From Isoetes taiwanensis (lineage: Eukaryota > Streptophyta > Lycopodiopsida > Isoetales > Isoetaceae): DNA of 64,000 nt. The notes below the pieces were generated by a model. It saw only the letters and a list, made by a program, of their open reading frames with translations, had not been told where the DNA came from and did not search any database. Below, piece by piece: positions 45,385 through 57,600 of this stretch. Position 1 is the first letter of the stretch, and each line of letters opens with the position of its first letter. The stretch is taken from assembly GCA_021234155.1 (NCBI GenBank), contig JAJEKV010000231.1, positions 650,749 through 714,748 of the forward strand, read 5' to 3'. Position numbers and translations under genes: made by a program.

Positions 45385-46075
45385 ATGCGTTAGCTCCTAT
45401 TTGGTTCGCCACCCTTTGAAACGCTGTGCCATCCTTTATACACCTTGTCTGTCTTTCGTTCATATTTCCTCTAAGTTGTTATGTATATCCCCTTTATTTC
45501 ATATAACTGTTTTTACTTTCGCTCGCATTATGTATATCCCCTTTTGTTCCCTATTCGGCTATATATCAAAATTGTTTCCATTCATTTCCAAAATGATTCC
45601 TTACATTTTTACAAAATTTTTACAAAATTTAGAGCAGGCTCAGTTCTGCTCTTGTCCTATATTCTCTTCCACTCGGTATATCTCCCCTTCTTCTATATTT
45701 CCTTTTTCCCATACAGAATCCGCCCATGCAACCTGTAGCTGCTCACACAATACTACCATTTTCCTTGATTTAAAACTAATCTTAAGACTAAGTGCGACCC
45801 GAATTTAAACATAAAGAAAGCAATTAAAAATTAGAAAACCAGAGGTTGGGATTGTAACCAAACGTTCCTGTTGCTGTACCCTTTGCCTGTCCATTTTTGT
45901 ATAGCACAGGTCAGTTCTTCTTCATTGTTGCCGAGGTCTCCCCCATCTTCCTTTTTTCTACATTCCTGGCCATAAGAGCCCTGCAAAGGTATTCTGTTGG
46001 ATTTTTTTCAGCGCAATTGATGCATACCTTACCAAAATCCGTGACAATCAGGTCATGCTGATAACTAGTTGATTT

Positions 46076-46453
46076 CTACATCTCCCCTTCCATCTGCAAC
46101 CGGTTAAAGCATCGGAGAACCCTCAGCTTATCAGCTTTCCTGGTTGCATCATCCTTGTCCGCCAGGACCCCCATAACTTCCAGCAATTTCAGGCTGTATC
46201 CTATATCCTTCATGGCCTGCATGTGATGCACCCGATTACAATATAGGCAGTGTACCCGCCCACAACTTATACACGACCCCAGCCCTTTTTCCAGACACAA
46301 GCAGTTATCCTCGCATATACACCATGGTCCAAACTCCTCAAGCTCTGAATTCCATGGCACTGTAACATTGCCGGGAGCTCCAGATCTTGGGCGCTTTCTT
46401 GGAGTGGCCCCATCTTGCTCCGAGCCTTCCATAGTTTTCTTGCCTTTGTCCAT
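46076..46453 (-). CDS. cysteine-rich 125-residue ORF
   Basis: An intact frame, MDKGKKTMEGSEQDG, with a basic patch (PRKRPRS) and then CICEDNCLCLEKGLGSC, ISCGRVHCLYCNRVHHM, giving at least eight cysteines and two histidines that could bind two zinc ions. The rest is helical. Downstream on the same strand, after the stop, another cysteine-containing frame (VCINCAEKNPTEYLC, about 46025) might be a spliced continuation. It sits in the presumed 5' region of the LINE, so it could be an extra leading ORF of that element, or a captured gene. Function unknown. Confidence 0.5.
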   Translation of the reverse strand: MDKGKKTMEGSEQDGATPRKRPRSGAPGNVTVPWNSELEEFGPWCICEDNCLCLEKGLGSCISCGRVHCLYCNRVHHMQAMKDIGYSLKLLEVMGVLADKDDATRKADKLRVLRCFNRLQMEGEM

Positions 46454-47591
46454 GTTATGCGGATGCTCGGCGATAAATCCTTATCTATCTTTTAGAGCTA
46501 AAAAAACTACCGGAATCCTCCAGGCGCTTTCGTCTCCGTTCGAGGTCCCGAGCTTCTGTTACCTTTTATAGTCGTATGTTTAACTAGGGTTATTTTGTGT
46601 AATTCCCGCCATCTTCACCGGATCGCTTTGTATTCTTCGACCGGTCCGTCCATGATGCCTAATTAATTTTCGTAATTAAATGCTACCGGTATATTCTGTT
46701 TATATGTGGGTTGTCCTTTACTGGCACGTATTTTCGTACTATCTCCCCCCGCCTATCCTTAATATCTGTCTTATCTCTCTTTATTTTTATTATTATTATT
46801 ATTTATTATTATTATTGTTATTTTCTTAGAGATAAGTCTATTCTGTACATCTGCCGTGAGATTTTAATGCCGTGTACGTGCCCTTCTCCTTTATGTTCCT
46901 GCATCACTGTCCGACCATGTCATAATGCCATATTAATCATTATTGATATTTCTAAATTTCTAGCCCGTGTGTTGCGTTAGTTATTGACATGTATATTTGC
47001 ATTTGTCTATTTTCATACGTGTCGTCCACAACATGCGATGGTCCCCTTACACGTCCTTCTGTCTTACGTGCCTTCTTTCACTGTTACGTATCTAATCTAG
47101 ACACACCGTTGTGAGTGGCCACGTAGTGCCAGGTAGATCCCGTTGGTAGTCGTATACCTCCCTACTTTTCTAGTCTTGCTTGGCGTACAGTATCTATTGT
47201 GTTATACAGATTTGGATTTTTGATTTTTTCATGACCGTTGGGTACCCGTTAGCAAATATGCTTCCGATTCTCGTCCTCCAGCCTGGCCCGACCCATAGCT
47301 CTGTTAGCTATGGTGTCCCGATTGGTGTCCATCCTTCTTCTGTTCTATTAACCTCATCCCCCACTGAGACTAACATCCTGATACCCCCGGTTCGCGTGAC
47401 CTTCGTGGATCCGGCAACATTTCTTTAACATTTCTTAATAAAATAAAGTAACTATCTGAATTCCCAGTTACTATTTATAATTCCGGTAGTCTAATCACGC
47501 TTATATTGATCAAAACACAAATCAAAACACAAATCACAGATCACTGACCTATACATCGCCATCCCCTCCCCCCCGATCGTCCATCGCCATC

Positions 47592-50534
47592 GATAAACTC
47601 AATTGTAGAATTTTGATGAATAATGAATTGAAGTTCTTGGGCAAACGAGTTGGCAAACTGCTTGGATTTGACAATGGCATTTCTGGAATAGTGAATGCAG
47701 TGGCAGTACCTAATGTAAAATTGTGGCATGAAAGGCTTGGACATACTCATGCAAATAATATTAACTATATGATCAAGAAGGGGTTAATAATTGGCGATGA
47801 AACAAATGATGATTACCTTAATTGTAAGGGTTGCTTATTAGGAAAGCATAGCACATTGCCGTTTCAGAAACATTCAAAAAGGGCAAAAGAAGTTTTGGGA
47901 ATTGTACATAGTGACCTATGTGGACCTTTAAATGTGAGAAGCATGCATGGGAAAAGATACTTTATAACCTTTATGGACGACTACACAAGAAAGACAAAGG
48001 TGTACACACTGAGATCTAAAGACCAAGCTGAAGTAGAAAGACAAACAGGTAAAAAGATCAAGTGTTTAAGAACTGACAGGGGTGGTGAATTTGTTTCCTG
48101 CAGATTTAACAGATATTGTTTAAACAATGGTATAAGGAGACAACTCACTTGTTCACATACACCTCAGCAAAATGGAGTTGCTGAGAGAAAGAACAGAACC
48201 ATCCTAAATGCAGTGAGAGCCATGTTAAAGCATGCTGGATTGCCAAATTATTTGTGGGAGGAAGCTGTCAAGACTGCTGTAAAAATTCAAAACAAATTGC
48301 CATCAAGAAGCTTGATGGAGAATTGCCTGATCATTTGTGGTATGGTATCTATCCCTCATTTGAATTATTTAAAGTCTATGGATGTGCTGGTTATGCTAGA
48401 TGTGCCAGAAGAAACTAGAAGGAAGCTAGATGACAGAGCATGCTTGGGATATCTAGTTGGTTATGACGAGCAGTCAAAAGGATATTTGTTATATGAACCT
48501 ATAAAAAAGAGATTAATTCTAAGCAGGGATGTAATATTTGATGAAGGGACACTGTATGGAAATAGAGAAGGAGCCTCTGAGAAATTAATTACCAAACCAA
48601 ATCATAGTGAAAATGAAAGGAAAGTGACTGATTTAAATTATGACAGCTCTGATGAAGAGGATACTTACAAAAATTCAGCAAAGAAATCAGATGAGCAGGT
48701 GGAAAGTGCAGAACCTAATAACAAGCAAAATGATAATGTGGAAGTTACAGTACATAACAACAAAGCTATGGAGAAGAGAAGAAGATTAAATGAAGTAGAA
48801 AAGCTTAAAGCTGATCTAGATATTGAAACTGAATTTTTTGGAAGAGGAGAAGAGGGAAAAAGCAAAAGGCTCAGAAATGAAAATGAATTAGATAATATCA
48901 TGGCAATATTGGAACCAAATGTACCAGCCAATTATGAGGAAGCTATAAATGCTATAGACTCAATGGAATGGAAGGAAGCAATGGAAGAAGAGGTGAATGC
49001 TTTTGACAGAACATGTACTTATGAACTGGTCCAGAAACCTCAAGGGAAGAATATTGTGGAAAATAAATGGATTTATAAAATTAAATCCGACTCTGACGGC
49101 AAAGGGCAAAAGTATAAAGCTAGATTGGTAGCCAAAGGCTTCTCACAAAAGAAAGGGTTGGATTATGACGAGACTTTCTCGCCAATAGTTAAGCTATCTA
49201 GTATACGTATGCTGCTTGCCTTTGCTAATGCTAAAAATCTGGAAATACATCATATGGATGTAAGTACTGCATTTTTGAATGCAAAATTAGATGAAGAAAT
49301 TTTCATGAAACCACCAAAAGGATTTGAAACAGAAAATGATATGGTATGGAAGTTAAACAGAGTAGTGTGTGGCTTGAAACAAGCCCCTAGACAGTGGTAT
49401 ATCTGTATGGATGAATATCTTAGAGAAAAGGGTTTTTCAAAATTACAAACTGATGGAAACATTTATGTGCTAAAACAAGGAGATGAATTTTGCATTATTG
49501 CCTTATATGTAGATGACTGCATTATGATTGCTAATACTATGACTTGTCTAAACAAATGCAAAACAGTACTCAAGGACAGATTTAAAATGACAGATTTAGG
49601 GGAACTTCACAAATTTTTGTAGATTGAAGTACACAAAGATCGAATTAATATGAAGCTGACCCTTACTCAAACAACAAACATACAAAGTATGTTAAAAAGG
49701 TTTGGTATGGAATGTTGCAAAGCAGAACATACAAAGTATGTTAAAAAGGTTTGGTATGGAATATTGCAAAGCAGTGGATACACCATTAGTCCCTGGGCAT
49801 AAGATTTCAGAGGAGATGTGGCAAAAAACAATAGAAGAATTTGAGGATATGGAAGGCACTCCTTTCAGAGAATTAATAGGATATCTTCTCTACGTGTCCA
49901 ATTGTACACGACCTGACATTGCATTCTCAGTAAGTCTGTTAAGTAGATATTCCAACAACCCAGGGAAGATGCATTCGATGGCAGCAAAGAGAGTGTTGAG
50001 GTTTCTTAAGGGAACTCAAGAACAAGGAATCTGCTACTCTAATGACAACATGACACTTACAAGATATTGTGATGCAGACTGGGCATCTGATTTAGGCTGT
50101 AGGAAATCAACATCTGGATTTTCACTTTTACTTGGTGGAGGATCAGTTGCATGGAAATCCAAGAAGCAATCGAGCATTACCATGTCTATAGCTGAGGCAG
50201 AATATGCTGCCACCACCCTTGCTGCCAAAGAAATTATATGGACCGAATATTAAATGAGCTTGGAATTATGCAAAAGCATCCAACTACATTACTATGTGAC
50301 AGTCAAAGCTGCATAGCCATTACTAGAAATCCAGTTCTTCATCAAAGGACCAAACATATTGAACTCAGTATGCATTTCATAAGAGATATGGTTGCACAAA
50401 AGAACATTGCTGTTGAATATATAAGCACACAAGAACAGGCAGCTGACATCCTGACAAAGGCATTACCACAAATTAAGTTTAACAAATTCAAGGAAATGCT
50501 TGGTGTTCAGCAGCAGATGTTAAGCAAGCAATAG
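47592..50534 (+). mobile_element. Ty1/copia polyprotein, integrase-RT-RNase H part
   Basis: GAG-pre-integrase (LWHERLGHTH), integrase with HSDLCGPL, LRTDRGGEF and a PQQNGVAERKN block, reverse transcriptase with VDVSTAF-like MDVSTAFLNAK and catalytic LYVDDCIM (about 49507), and RNase H with YCDADWASD and SIAEAEYAA. Damage: about 16 codons are missing in the integrase after RSKDQAEV; between about 48310 and 48410 the true frame is a shifted one (HLWYG...SFELFKVYGC) bounded by two compensating shifts; a TAG stands at 49620-49622; a 49-bp tandem duplication (49678 and 49727) shifts the frame; and a further shift lies near 50245. The long 669-codon frame shows modest age. The long terminal repeats could not be delimited; a 3' one may end near 51180. 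Confidence 0.9.
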
Positions 50535-53419
50535 GTACAGTTCATTTGTAATGCAAGCAAGAAAGTCTGAGGTTGGCACAGATATTGCTAAGGAAATGTT
50601 GCTGGAATTAATAATTATCTGATACTTCACATGCATATGAACTAGAAAATATTAAACAGGGAGCACAGTTGAAGAGGGAATGGATATCAGAAATTACAAG
50701 TTGATTCAGTTGATCTTAGAATGTTTATGAACACGATGAATATATGGAGCAGGAGGAATCTTAGCCGTTTGCGTTGAACTCAAATTTTTTTCTTTTCTTA
50801 TGTACACACTCCCTCACACAATAATTAATGGTTCAAGTTTAGATCAATACCCTAATATTTTAAACAGGTTAACCATGGAAATTATTTCCAATGGTATTCA
50901 ATATTATTGTTATTTCTAGTTTAGGGTGGTTAAGGCCAGAACCTAGCCCTATAACTACTGTACACTGTGAGGATCAAAGTCATTGATTCTGCAGATAATC
51001 AATCAAAGAAGAAGCTGTCTAATGGTGGTTCGAGAATAGAACGATATTGAGTCTATTGACATTATTGAGCTTATTGATTGCTTGATAATTGCTATCTTAT
51101 GGCTAACCATTAGAACTTGTTATTGCTAGTAAATAAATAAACAATTAAGATAGATTGTCTAGTGAACTTCTTCTACAATAAAAAACCAACAAAAAATTTG
51201 CTTTTTAACCCGAAAATCACTGTTCACCGGCATTATCGGCGGGTTAAAAAAAAGTGGACACCCTCCCCTAAAAACATTTTAAGTAAGTAGATATGGTAGA
51301 AGTTTTCCATTTGAAAAAGTCTGTATATAGGGGGGTCTTCCTTCATTCTATCATCCTGTGGCATATCTCCTATCAAGAAGGTGAATCTTTGGGGTGGCAT
51401 ACCCCCTATAGAATAGGTGCACCCCTTGGTGAAGCAGAAGGAGGTTGCACATGCTACTGACTATAAGGACCACGCCAAAAAGAAGCAAATGCCTCTTTAT
51501 TAGAAAACAAGTGAGCCAATCCTGGGTCATTCAACAAATTAAGGTCCAACTTCTTGTATCAAAGGCCACTTTTCACCACAATACAATCTGGAGCATCTAC
51601 AAGCATAGACACAGAAATTCTAGGATTGTTCATAATGGAGTTAGAAATATACAACCCAATCCCTTAACTGTTAATACCAAAACTAATATGCCATCAAATC
51701 TGGAAAAAGGTTAGGTAAAGAAAACCAACATGGCATCTTGAGAGCGCTAACCATCGCAGGTGTAAAATCAAGGGAATTATATTGATGCTAGTAAATTGCC
51801 CACCTTCGGTGGGCTTTACATGTTATTGTTCACCTTTTGTGATCGTTCCATGTGATGTCTTAGAAGTGGGCTCAGAGTGTAATTGATGAAAGCAAGCATG
51901 TCTGTCATGACAGAATGTTAGTGGGATAACCAGAAGCTTTTTGCAGCTTGGTGCCAACATTGAATTAAAAACAAAATGAAGCCAGGTTCTCAAATAAAAT
52001 GAAGCCAAGTTCTCATACTGTTCAGACAAAGTATCAGCCCTCAACCATGATCACACATTCATGATATCATCACTCTTAGGGATTAACAGAGTGAACACTT
52101 TGTTATATATGTCTGGTATGCAGTTAATTTGGCTGGAGCATCTGCATTAATATTGTAACATAAAAATAGTGAATTCCTGCTTGATAGACATGTGCTAGCA
52201 CAGAGTCGAACAATTCTTTGCCAACCTTCCAAATTATTTGCTAAAACTCTACAGTCTATCATTCATCATATTATTTGCTAAAACTCTACATCTATTGACT
52301 ACAGCTGCCAGAGAGTAGATTTCCATTATTGTGGCAAGCAATGTTATAATTTGTAAAACAAAGCTTTTTGTCAAATTTGATGGAAAAATATGAGTTCCGG
52401 CAGTCCTAATTCGTTCCAACAAGCCCTGGCTATGGCGGATCCGATCCTAAGAACCAGATCGAAAACCCACATTAAAAAAGAACCTTTTTTCTTTCAAACC
52501 CAACACAATCAAATGAATTTTGGAGCTCTGGTTACACAAATCTCAAATGCAGCAGGCCAGTTTCGCAAAAAGCTCAAATTTTGAAGCTCCGGCAATGGCA
52601 GATTGGATGAAACCATCAATGCCAAGCGGAAGCAACGATTAAGACTCGGTACCGTCCTCTTTGAGGTGGTATTTATTACAGTAAGATTCAGGCAAGGATT
52701 TGATGGTCTGATTGACGTAAGAGCTAAGGAGATAAGACTGAAATCCAGCCATTTTCATGTGGGTACGCCATTTTCCGATCAATTCCGTCAGAAATCTAGT
52801 CTTTCGTCATGGCATTGAATATGAAACAAAAGAAACAAAAAAAAGCTGCAAAAATGCTCCCTTTACTACCAAAACAGTTTGCTAAGTAAAAAAGGTCTCA
52901 GCAACGGATTAAATCCCATCTGACTCTTGAGCTTGACATAATTTTTGCTAACCTTATAATTGGAAACAGAAAGCAATGCAACATCGTCTTTGCATTTCAG
53001 ACTATGGCTAAAGAACCATCATTCAATTAAATTGGGTTTATGTCTTAATTTTGGGACAAATTTCATATTGCATGTTTTTAGTAGCATATTCAAATTCACA
53101 CATTTCACCTCAAAATTATGAAAATGTAATATCATGTTATTTACAAAATAGTCAATATTTCACAATATAGCACCACATCATAAAAACGTGATAACAAAAA
53201 TTTACATAGTTATTCAACTTTCTTCAAGCACCCCCAATGATATCATAGCCTTCTTCCTGACATCCTGAGGTATTGTAATTCTCGCATTTCTAGCTGGAAT
53301 AGTGTTTGGAGTCCATGAGTACAAAACACTTTCATAGTCTAGCCAAAGATCGGGATCACTTTCATTTCTCCTCCATTTCTTTGTCCAACAATCGAGTACC
53401 TTTCTTTATCGATCGTTGG
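50535..53419. other. no gene recognised; possible copia 3' LTR at the start
   Basis: After the RNase H stop come purine-rich text (near 50660-50690) and AT-rich sequence that may include a 3' LTR, but the 5' copy is not visible for comparison. Past 51.2 kb only short frames occur (for example 51445-51714 and 52390-52584), without recognisable domains. Confidence 0.4.
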
Positions 53420-55717
53420 TCAATCGATGCACTTTGGACACCACCATTCCACCCGCACATGGTTGAAGTTAATATTACCTTCTTCTTTGCAAATATCGGA
53501 GATAGTGAACCCCAACCACTTTGGATATGTATCTAAATCGATGGCTTTACTACCACAAATTGGTGGCATTCCAAGTCGATTGGAAGGTTCATAAGCATCC
53601 ATGCCTAGAAACTTTGGCCTATTGTTCTTAGGACCAACATAGTGTTTGTCGGAAGGAGGAGGAGCATATTGCTTGCGAATGCTACTTAAGGTGTCATCAA
53701 AATCCTCGGCACTGCTAAGGTCTTCCACCTAGTTTTAGGCAACCACCCTTCTTTTCAATTCATCCGAGGATGTGTCTATCTCCCCAACGGGTTAATCACC
53801 TTCTTCCAAGTAAGCCACCAAGGCACGGTTGGTGTCATCCGGATTGGTTTGCCAATGCTTTATATAGTCTTGGATTCCTTCCTTAGTCAATCCCAATTGC
53901 TTCACTTCTTGAAGAGGGTTTTAAAGCTTTTGGTTGACCTAGAGGTATCATAGGCTTGCCATTCTCATCTCTACGCCATATTTCCTCCCTCCTCTCCACT
54001 CATCCTCAGAAGGTCTCATCTTCCATTGGAAGATTGGAATCCCATCTCTCACCCAAAAAGTGAACTCTGCAGAGGCCTGGAATGACCTTCAAGATCCAAT
54101 GTATAACCATCCACAAAGCTCTTCCAATGGGCACTTCTTCTATGAGAGAAGCTATAGGGTTTGGAGTAGTGCATTAATGCAAGATTTCCATTAGCCTAGG
54201 AAAGTTGGTCACCAATTTGTCGCTTCAAGATACAACTATATTTGCCAAATAATGCATCCACATCCTCATGGGTATGCCGGGCATAAGAAACCCTAAATTA
54301 ACTCTTTCAAATATCCCCACAAATGTTAAGTAGGATAGGAAAGAAAACATCCACTGTTCTTATTTTGGCCAAAGACAATTATCAAGTTGCAAGAGAAACC
54401 TTTTGGGTAGATCTTGAGGTTTAGCACGTGAAGTTGAAGCTCCAACATGTTCATTAGACCCATGCTTCCTAAACCTTGCCTTGTGAACTTTTCAATATTG
54501 TTAGGGTTTCCATCTAACAATGCTCTATGTAGTGCTGGCTAGTCAGAAGGTCCGGAGGTGACCATTGTATCCATTTTCATAGTTTCTCAAACACCTCATG
54601 ATACTCCCAATATGAAAACGGACCATCACTCCACAACTCCAAACTAAAATGGCCATAGTAGGTTTGATTCTCGCCCATGCAAGATTGCCCCGATCATTGA
54701 GATCCGTAAAGGGTATGATCTTCCACATGACTTTGGTATGTACTTGAATTGTGGAATACAAGTCTTTTGCTGGTCCATCTTGTCATGTATAATACATAAA
54801 TAGTTATTGGGTTCCAATGCAGATAAAGTCCTCCACATCCAATAACATGATCTACATGATAGTTGGTCAGTCATATGGTCCTTCATATGCTCCCTTATCC
54901 TAGCCCTTTGACTAGGTTGCACAGTCTTATCAAGAGTCTCCTTCAACTTAGCACATAAATTGCACTTTGCAAAGTTGTTTGAAGTTGCTATGGTGACATG
55001 ATTGAAATGCTTCTTCCATAACCTACTAAAGCTAGGTTGGGATATTGGAAGAATTCTCAATTCTCGAAGTAGGGAATTCACTTCTTCCAAAATACTCTTT
55101 TGAGTACAATGTGATGGCAACCTTTTCTCAACAACCGCTGCTCTTCCTTTTCATCCCTTACGCTTTTTGTGTGGCATAGACTCTGCATTGAAATCAATAT
55201 ATTTTTCAAATATCTCCCTGGCAGCCAAGGTCCTAGCTGTTGGTCTCAACAAACCATTATTTCCATGGTTTCTTTCATCTTGAAGTGCATGCTCGAAGAT
55301 TGTGTACATGTAGGTCCTCCTCTCATCAACAGTGTACTCTTGAAAAGTGGCTCTTGCTTCCACCAATTGTTCTATTGTGAAGAATTGCATACAATCACTC
55401 CAACAACAATCTGAGCCCCTAACCTTCACCATTGTCTCACATTTGGTGTCACTAATCAACTTGGCTCTTTTGCTAGGATAATGTCTGGCAACTGATACTT
55501 CTCCCCTTTTGCCTAGGTTTAGAGTTCCAACTGCCAATGGATCAATATCAAGACAATCATTGTCCCCAACAACCTCAGGCTCTGGAAAAATATAATCCTC
55601 CACAAATTGAACACTACTTATAGGCCATGCCATGATGCAAGGAACCTCCAATTGCTTGACACAACCAAAACATTCCTTGTCACCCAAACCTTTACCTTTC
55701 CAGTTGTCTTCCAACAT
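53420..55717 (-). pseudogene. DUF7869-type gene remnant, copy C
   Basis: Minus-strand pieces in order: 55151-55717 (SDCCWSDCMQFFTIEQLVEA, then LRPTARTLAAREIFEKYIDF), 54644-55120 (FAKCNLCAKLKETLDK, IREHMKDHM and IIHDKMDQQKT), 54326-54520 (LKIYPKG and FGQNKNSGCFLSYP), and 53420-53728 (HYVGPKNNRPK and VRVEWWCPKC). The first and last pieces match the corresponding parts of copy B, including the C-terminal extension. The central LQLDN and HTHDD motifs are decayed. The N-terminal half is better kept than in copies A and B. Confidence 0.7.
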
Positions 55718-56315
55718 CGAAATTGCAATACCAATATTGTCTTCCCCTAGCCTTTCATCATTACCGCCTTGACTGGGGATCCGCTAGCACAATGACTCCT
55801 TGGCCTACTATTTCCTTGTTGCACTTGTGCATGATTCTCACCTTCTTGTTCCTCCATTGCACCCTACTATAGAGGACTAATTGTTTTTCTTCAACATTCT
55901 TGCTAGGAGTTGGTTTTTCATTGATATTGCTCTTTTCACCATCTTGAGTTGGAGGGGCACCATTGACCTAGGCAAATTGCACCCTTTTTAGTCAATGAGT
56001 AAGAAAAAATTATTACACCATAAGATAAAAAAAATGCATTACATTTATGGAATATGTAGAGGTAAATCAAATTTTTTAAAAGCAAGAAATTCCTTGGAAA
56101 TAGGTTTAATATAATAATAACAATGAAATTAAACGAAATCATTTAAAACAAGAATTTTCATGGCAACAACAAGGAAATGACATTTATATAAATATATCCA
56201 AATTTTAATTATCAAAAATTTGGATATATGATTACGAAAAGACATATAACTAATAGACGTGAGAATTTATTATCCATAATAATATACCCTAGATAATATA
56301 GCTGGCGGGAATTTC

Positions 56316-56385
56316 GTACGCCTGGCGTGTTATTTGAGGCAATAAATTATTCATGCTAATTTCTAATTAACCCTATATAAATCCG
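56316..56385 (+). promoter_or_regulatory. promoter-like block with TATA box
   Basis: ACGCCTGGCGT (56318-56328, a perfect palindrome), then GTGTTATTTGAGGCAATAA, TTATTCATGC and a TATATAAATCC box at about 56373, some 60 bp before the ATG at 56434. A diverged copy of the whole block lies at 57520-57600. Confidence 0.6.
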
Positions 56386-56433
56386 GTTCACGCTCTCAAG
56401 ACCATTCTGTCCCAACTTTTTTTTCTGCCCGCC

Positions 56434-56716
56434 ATGAAGCGTTCAGCCTCAGCGCTCGAACTTCATGAAGAACCCGAGGTCTCGTCAAAGAGACGTCGGG
56501 TTGAAGAACCCCCTCTCTTCCCCCCCCCTCATAGATTTTCTTGCCCAATTCTCCTCTGATTCCGATTTAGAGGATGATGCTGATTTTGACATGGAAGAGG
56601 AGGAGTTGAGCTCCTCTGATTCCTCTGATTCTGAAGAGGAGGAAGAGGAGGAAGAGGAGGAGTTGGAGGAAGAGGAGGAGATGTCCTCCCAAGAGCATGA
56701 AACCGGCTCTGCTTGA
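56434..56716 (+). CDS. small acidic ORF with homopolymer frameshift
   Basis: It starts MKRSASALELHEEPEVSSKR; the frame breaks at a run of nine C at about 56519-56527 and continues in the next frame as LIDFLAQFSSDSDLEDDADF followed by a long E/S-rich tract ending at 56716. A 1-nt change in the C run would restore a single frame, so a sequencing error is a real possibility. Its layout (promoter, basic N-terminus, serine/acidic tail, 3' hairpin words GCCTCCGGGC and GCCTTCGGGC near 56998 and 57033) parallels the ORF at 14250. Function unknown. Confidence 0.45.
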
Positions 56717-57519
56717 GTGGTTTGGCTTGACCCAAGCGAGTAGAATGAAATCTCAAGAGGAGGAGGAGGAGGAAGAGGAGGAGGAGGGGAGGAAGAGGAT
56801 GAGGAGGAAGGTCGAGAATTCGACCCGGTTTTTTAGAATGGTTGAGAGATGAGCCGAGGTTTGCATGTTTTTTTTTTTTTCCACCTTTCTTTCTTTTCTA
56901 ACACCTTTGTTCTTCTTTGTTGCGCGTGGAAGATCAATGATGCATCGAGATCGGCGGCCCCTTTTTTTTTTGGTTGCTTACAGAAGATTTGGACACGCCT
57001 CCGGGCATTTTTTTCCTGTAATTTTGTGAAAAGCCTTCGGGCATCTGTACATTCTCCTCTTATGAATGAAATCAAACAGTTTTAGTCATAAAATTTTTTT
57101 TTCAAACAAGTGTTCTTAGAAACAGTTTTTTCTCAGACATAAAATTATTTGAATTAAATCCAACTTTTTTCTCCAATTATTTTGTCTCCAAGTCTGTTAT
57201 CTCTAAAATTTTGTATCTGCAAATTTTGTCTCAACAAAGTCTCTTGAACACTATAAATCAACCACATGAGAAATCTCTCGATTCATCACAAGAACCATAG
57301 GAAATTTTCCTATACGACCTAAAACAATTCCCCAACCTTACAAGTCATTTTTTAGCCTTCATAATTTTGCCTTTAAAATCATTTTTAATGTAGCCTATAT
57401 AAAATTTCTAAATTCTATTTTTTCGAATGCAATAAATGGAATAAAATGTGGAGAATTTATTGCATGAAATGCAATATTCTCCATATATACCATATACATG
57501 TCATGTCCGCGGGAAGACC

Positions 57520-57600
57520 AGATGCCAGCGTGTTAATTCAAGCAATCAATTATTCACGCTTAACTTTTTTTTTTCTAATTGTGCCTATATAAATCCATTT
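57520..57600 (+). promoter_or_regulatory. duplicate of the 56.3-kb promoter block without a clear ORF
   Basis: GCCAGCGTGTTAATTCAAGC, CAATTATTCACGC and TATATAAATCC repeat the order of the 56316-56385 block, including TCGCTCTCAA after the TATA box. No acidic ORF follows; the region to 58.1 kb has only short frames. It is a broken or alternative copy of the same gene unit. Confidence 0.6.

Larger units (their letters stand above)
44521..47591 (-). mobile_element. probable 5' part of the LINE
   Basis: Pyrimidine-rich on the plus strand, as is the LINE. It ends at 47591 where the copia polyprotein resumes, which is where the 5' end of the LINE inserted at 29514 should lie. It holds tandem monomer-like repeats, an ATTT microsatellite and a cysteine-rich ORF. 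The assignment to the LINE rests on the nesting argument, not on homology. Confidence 0.45.

Noticed and set aside
45158-45808. 216-codon ORF as a membrane protein
   Set aside because: Its hydrophobic stretch is the translated TTTA microsatellite; no other coding sign.
53420-55717. Reading the three DUF7869 loci as one host gene family with function
   Set aside because: Every copy is broken in several places and they lie among other elements; transposon remnants fit better.
56465-56716. E-rich tract as a simple GAGGAG microsatellite only
   Set aside because: The part before the tract (FSSDSDLEDDADF) is not simple repeat, and a promoter and start precede it, so a gene with low-complexity tail is kept at modest confidence.
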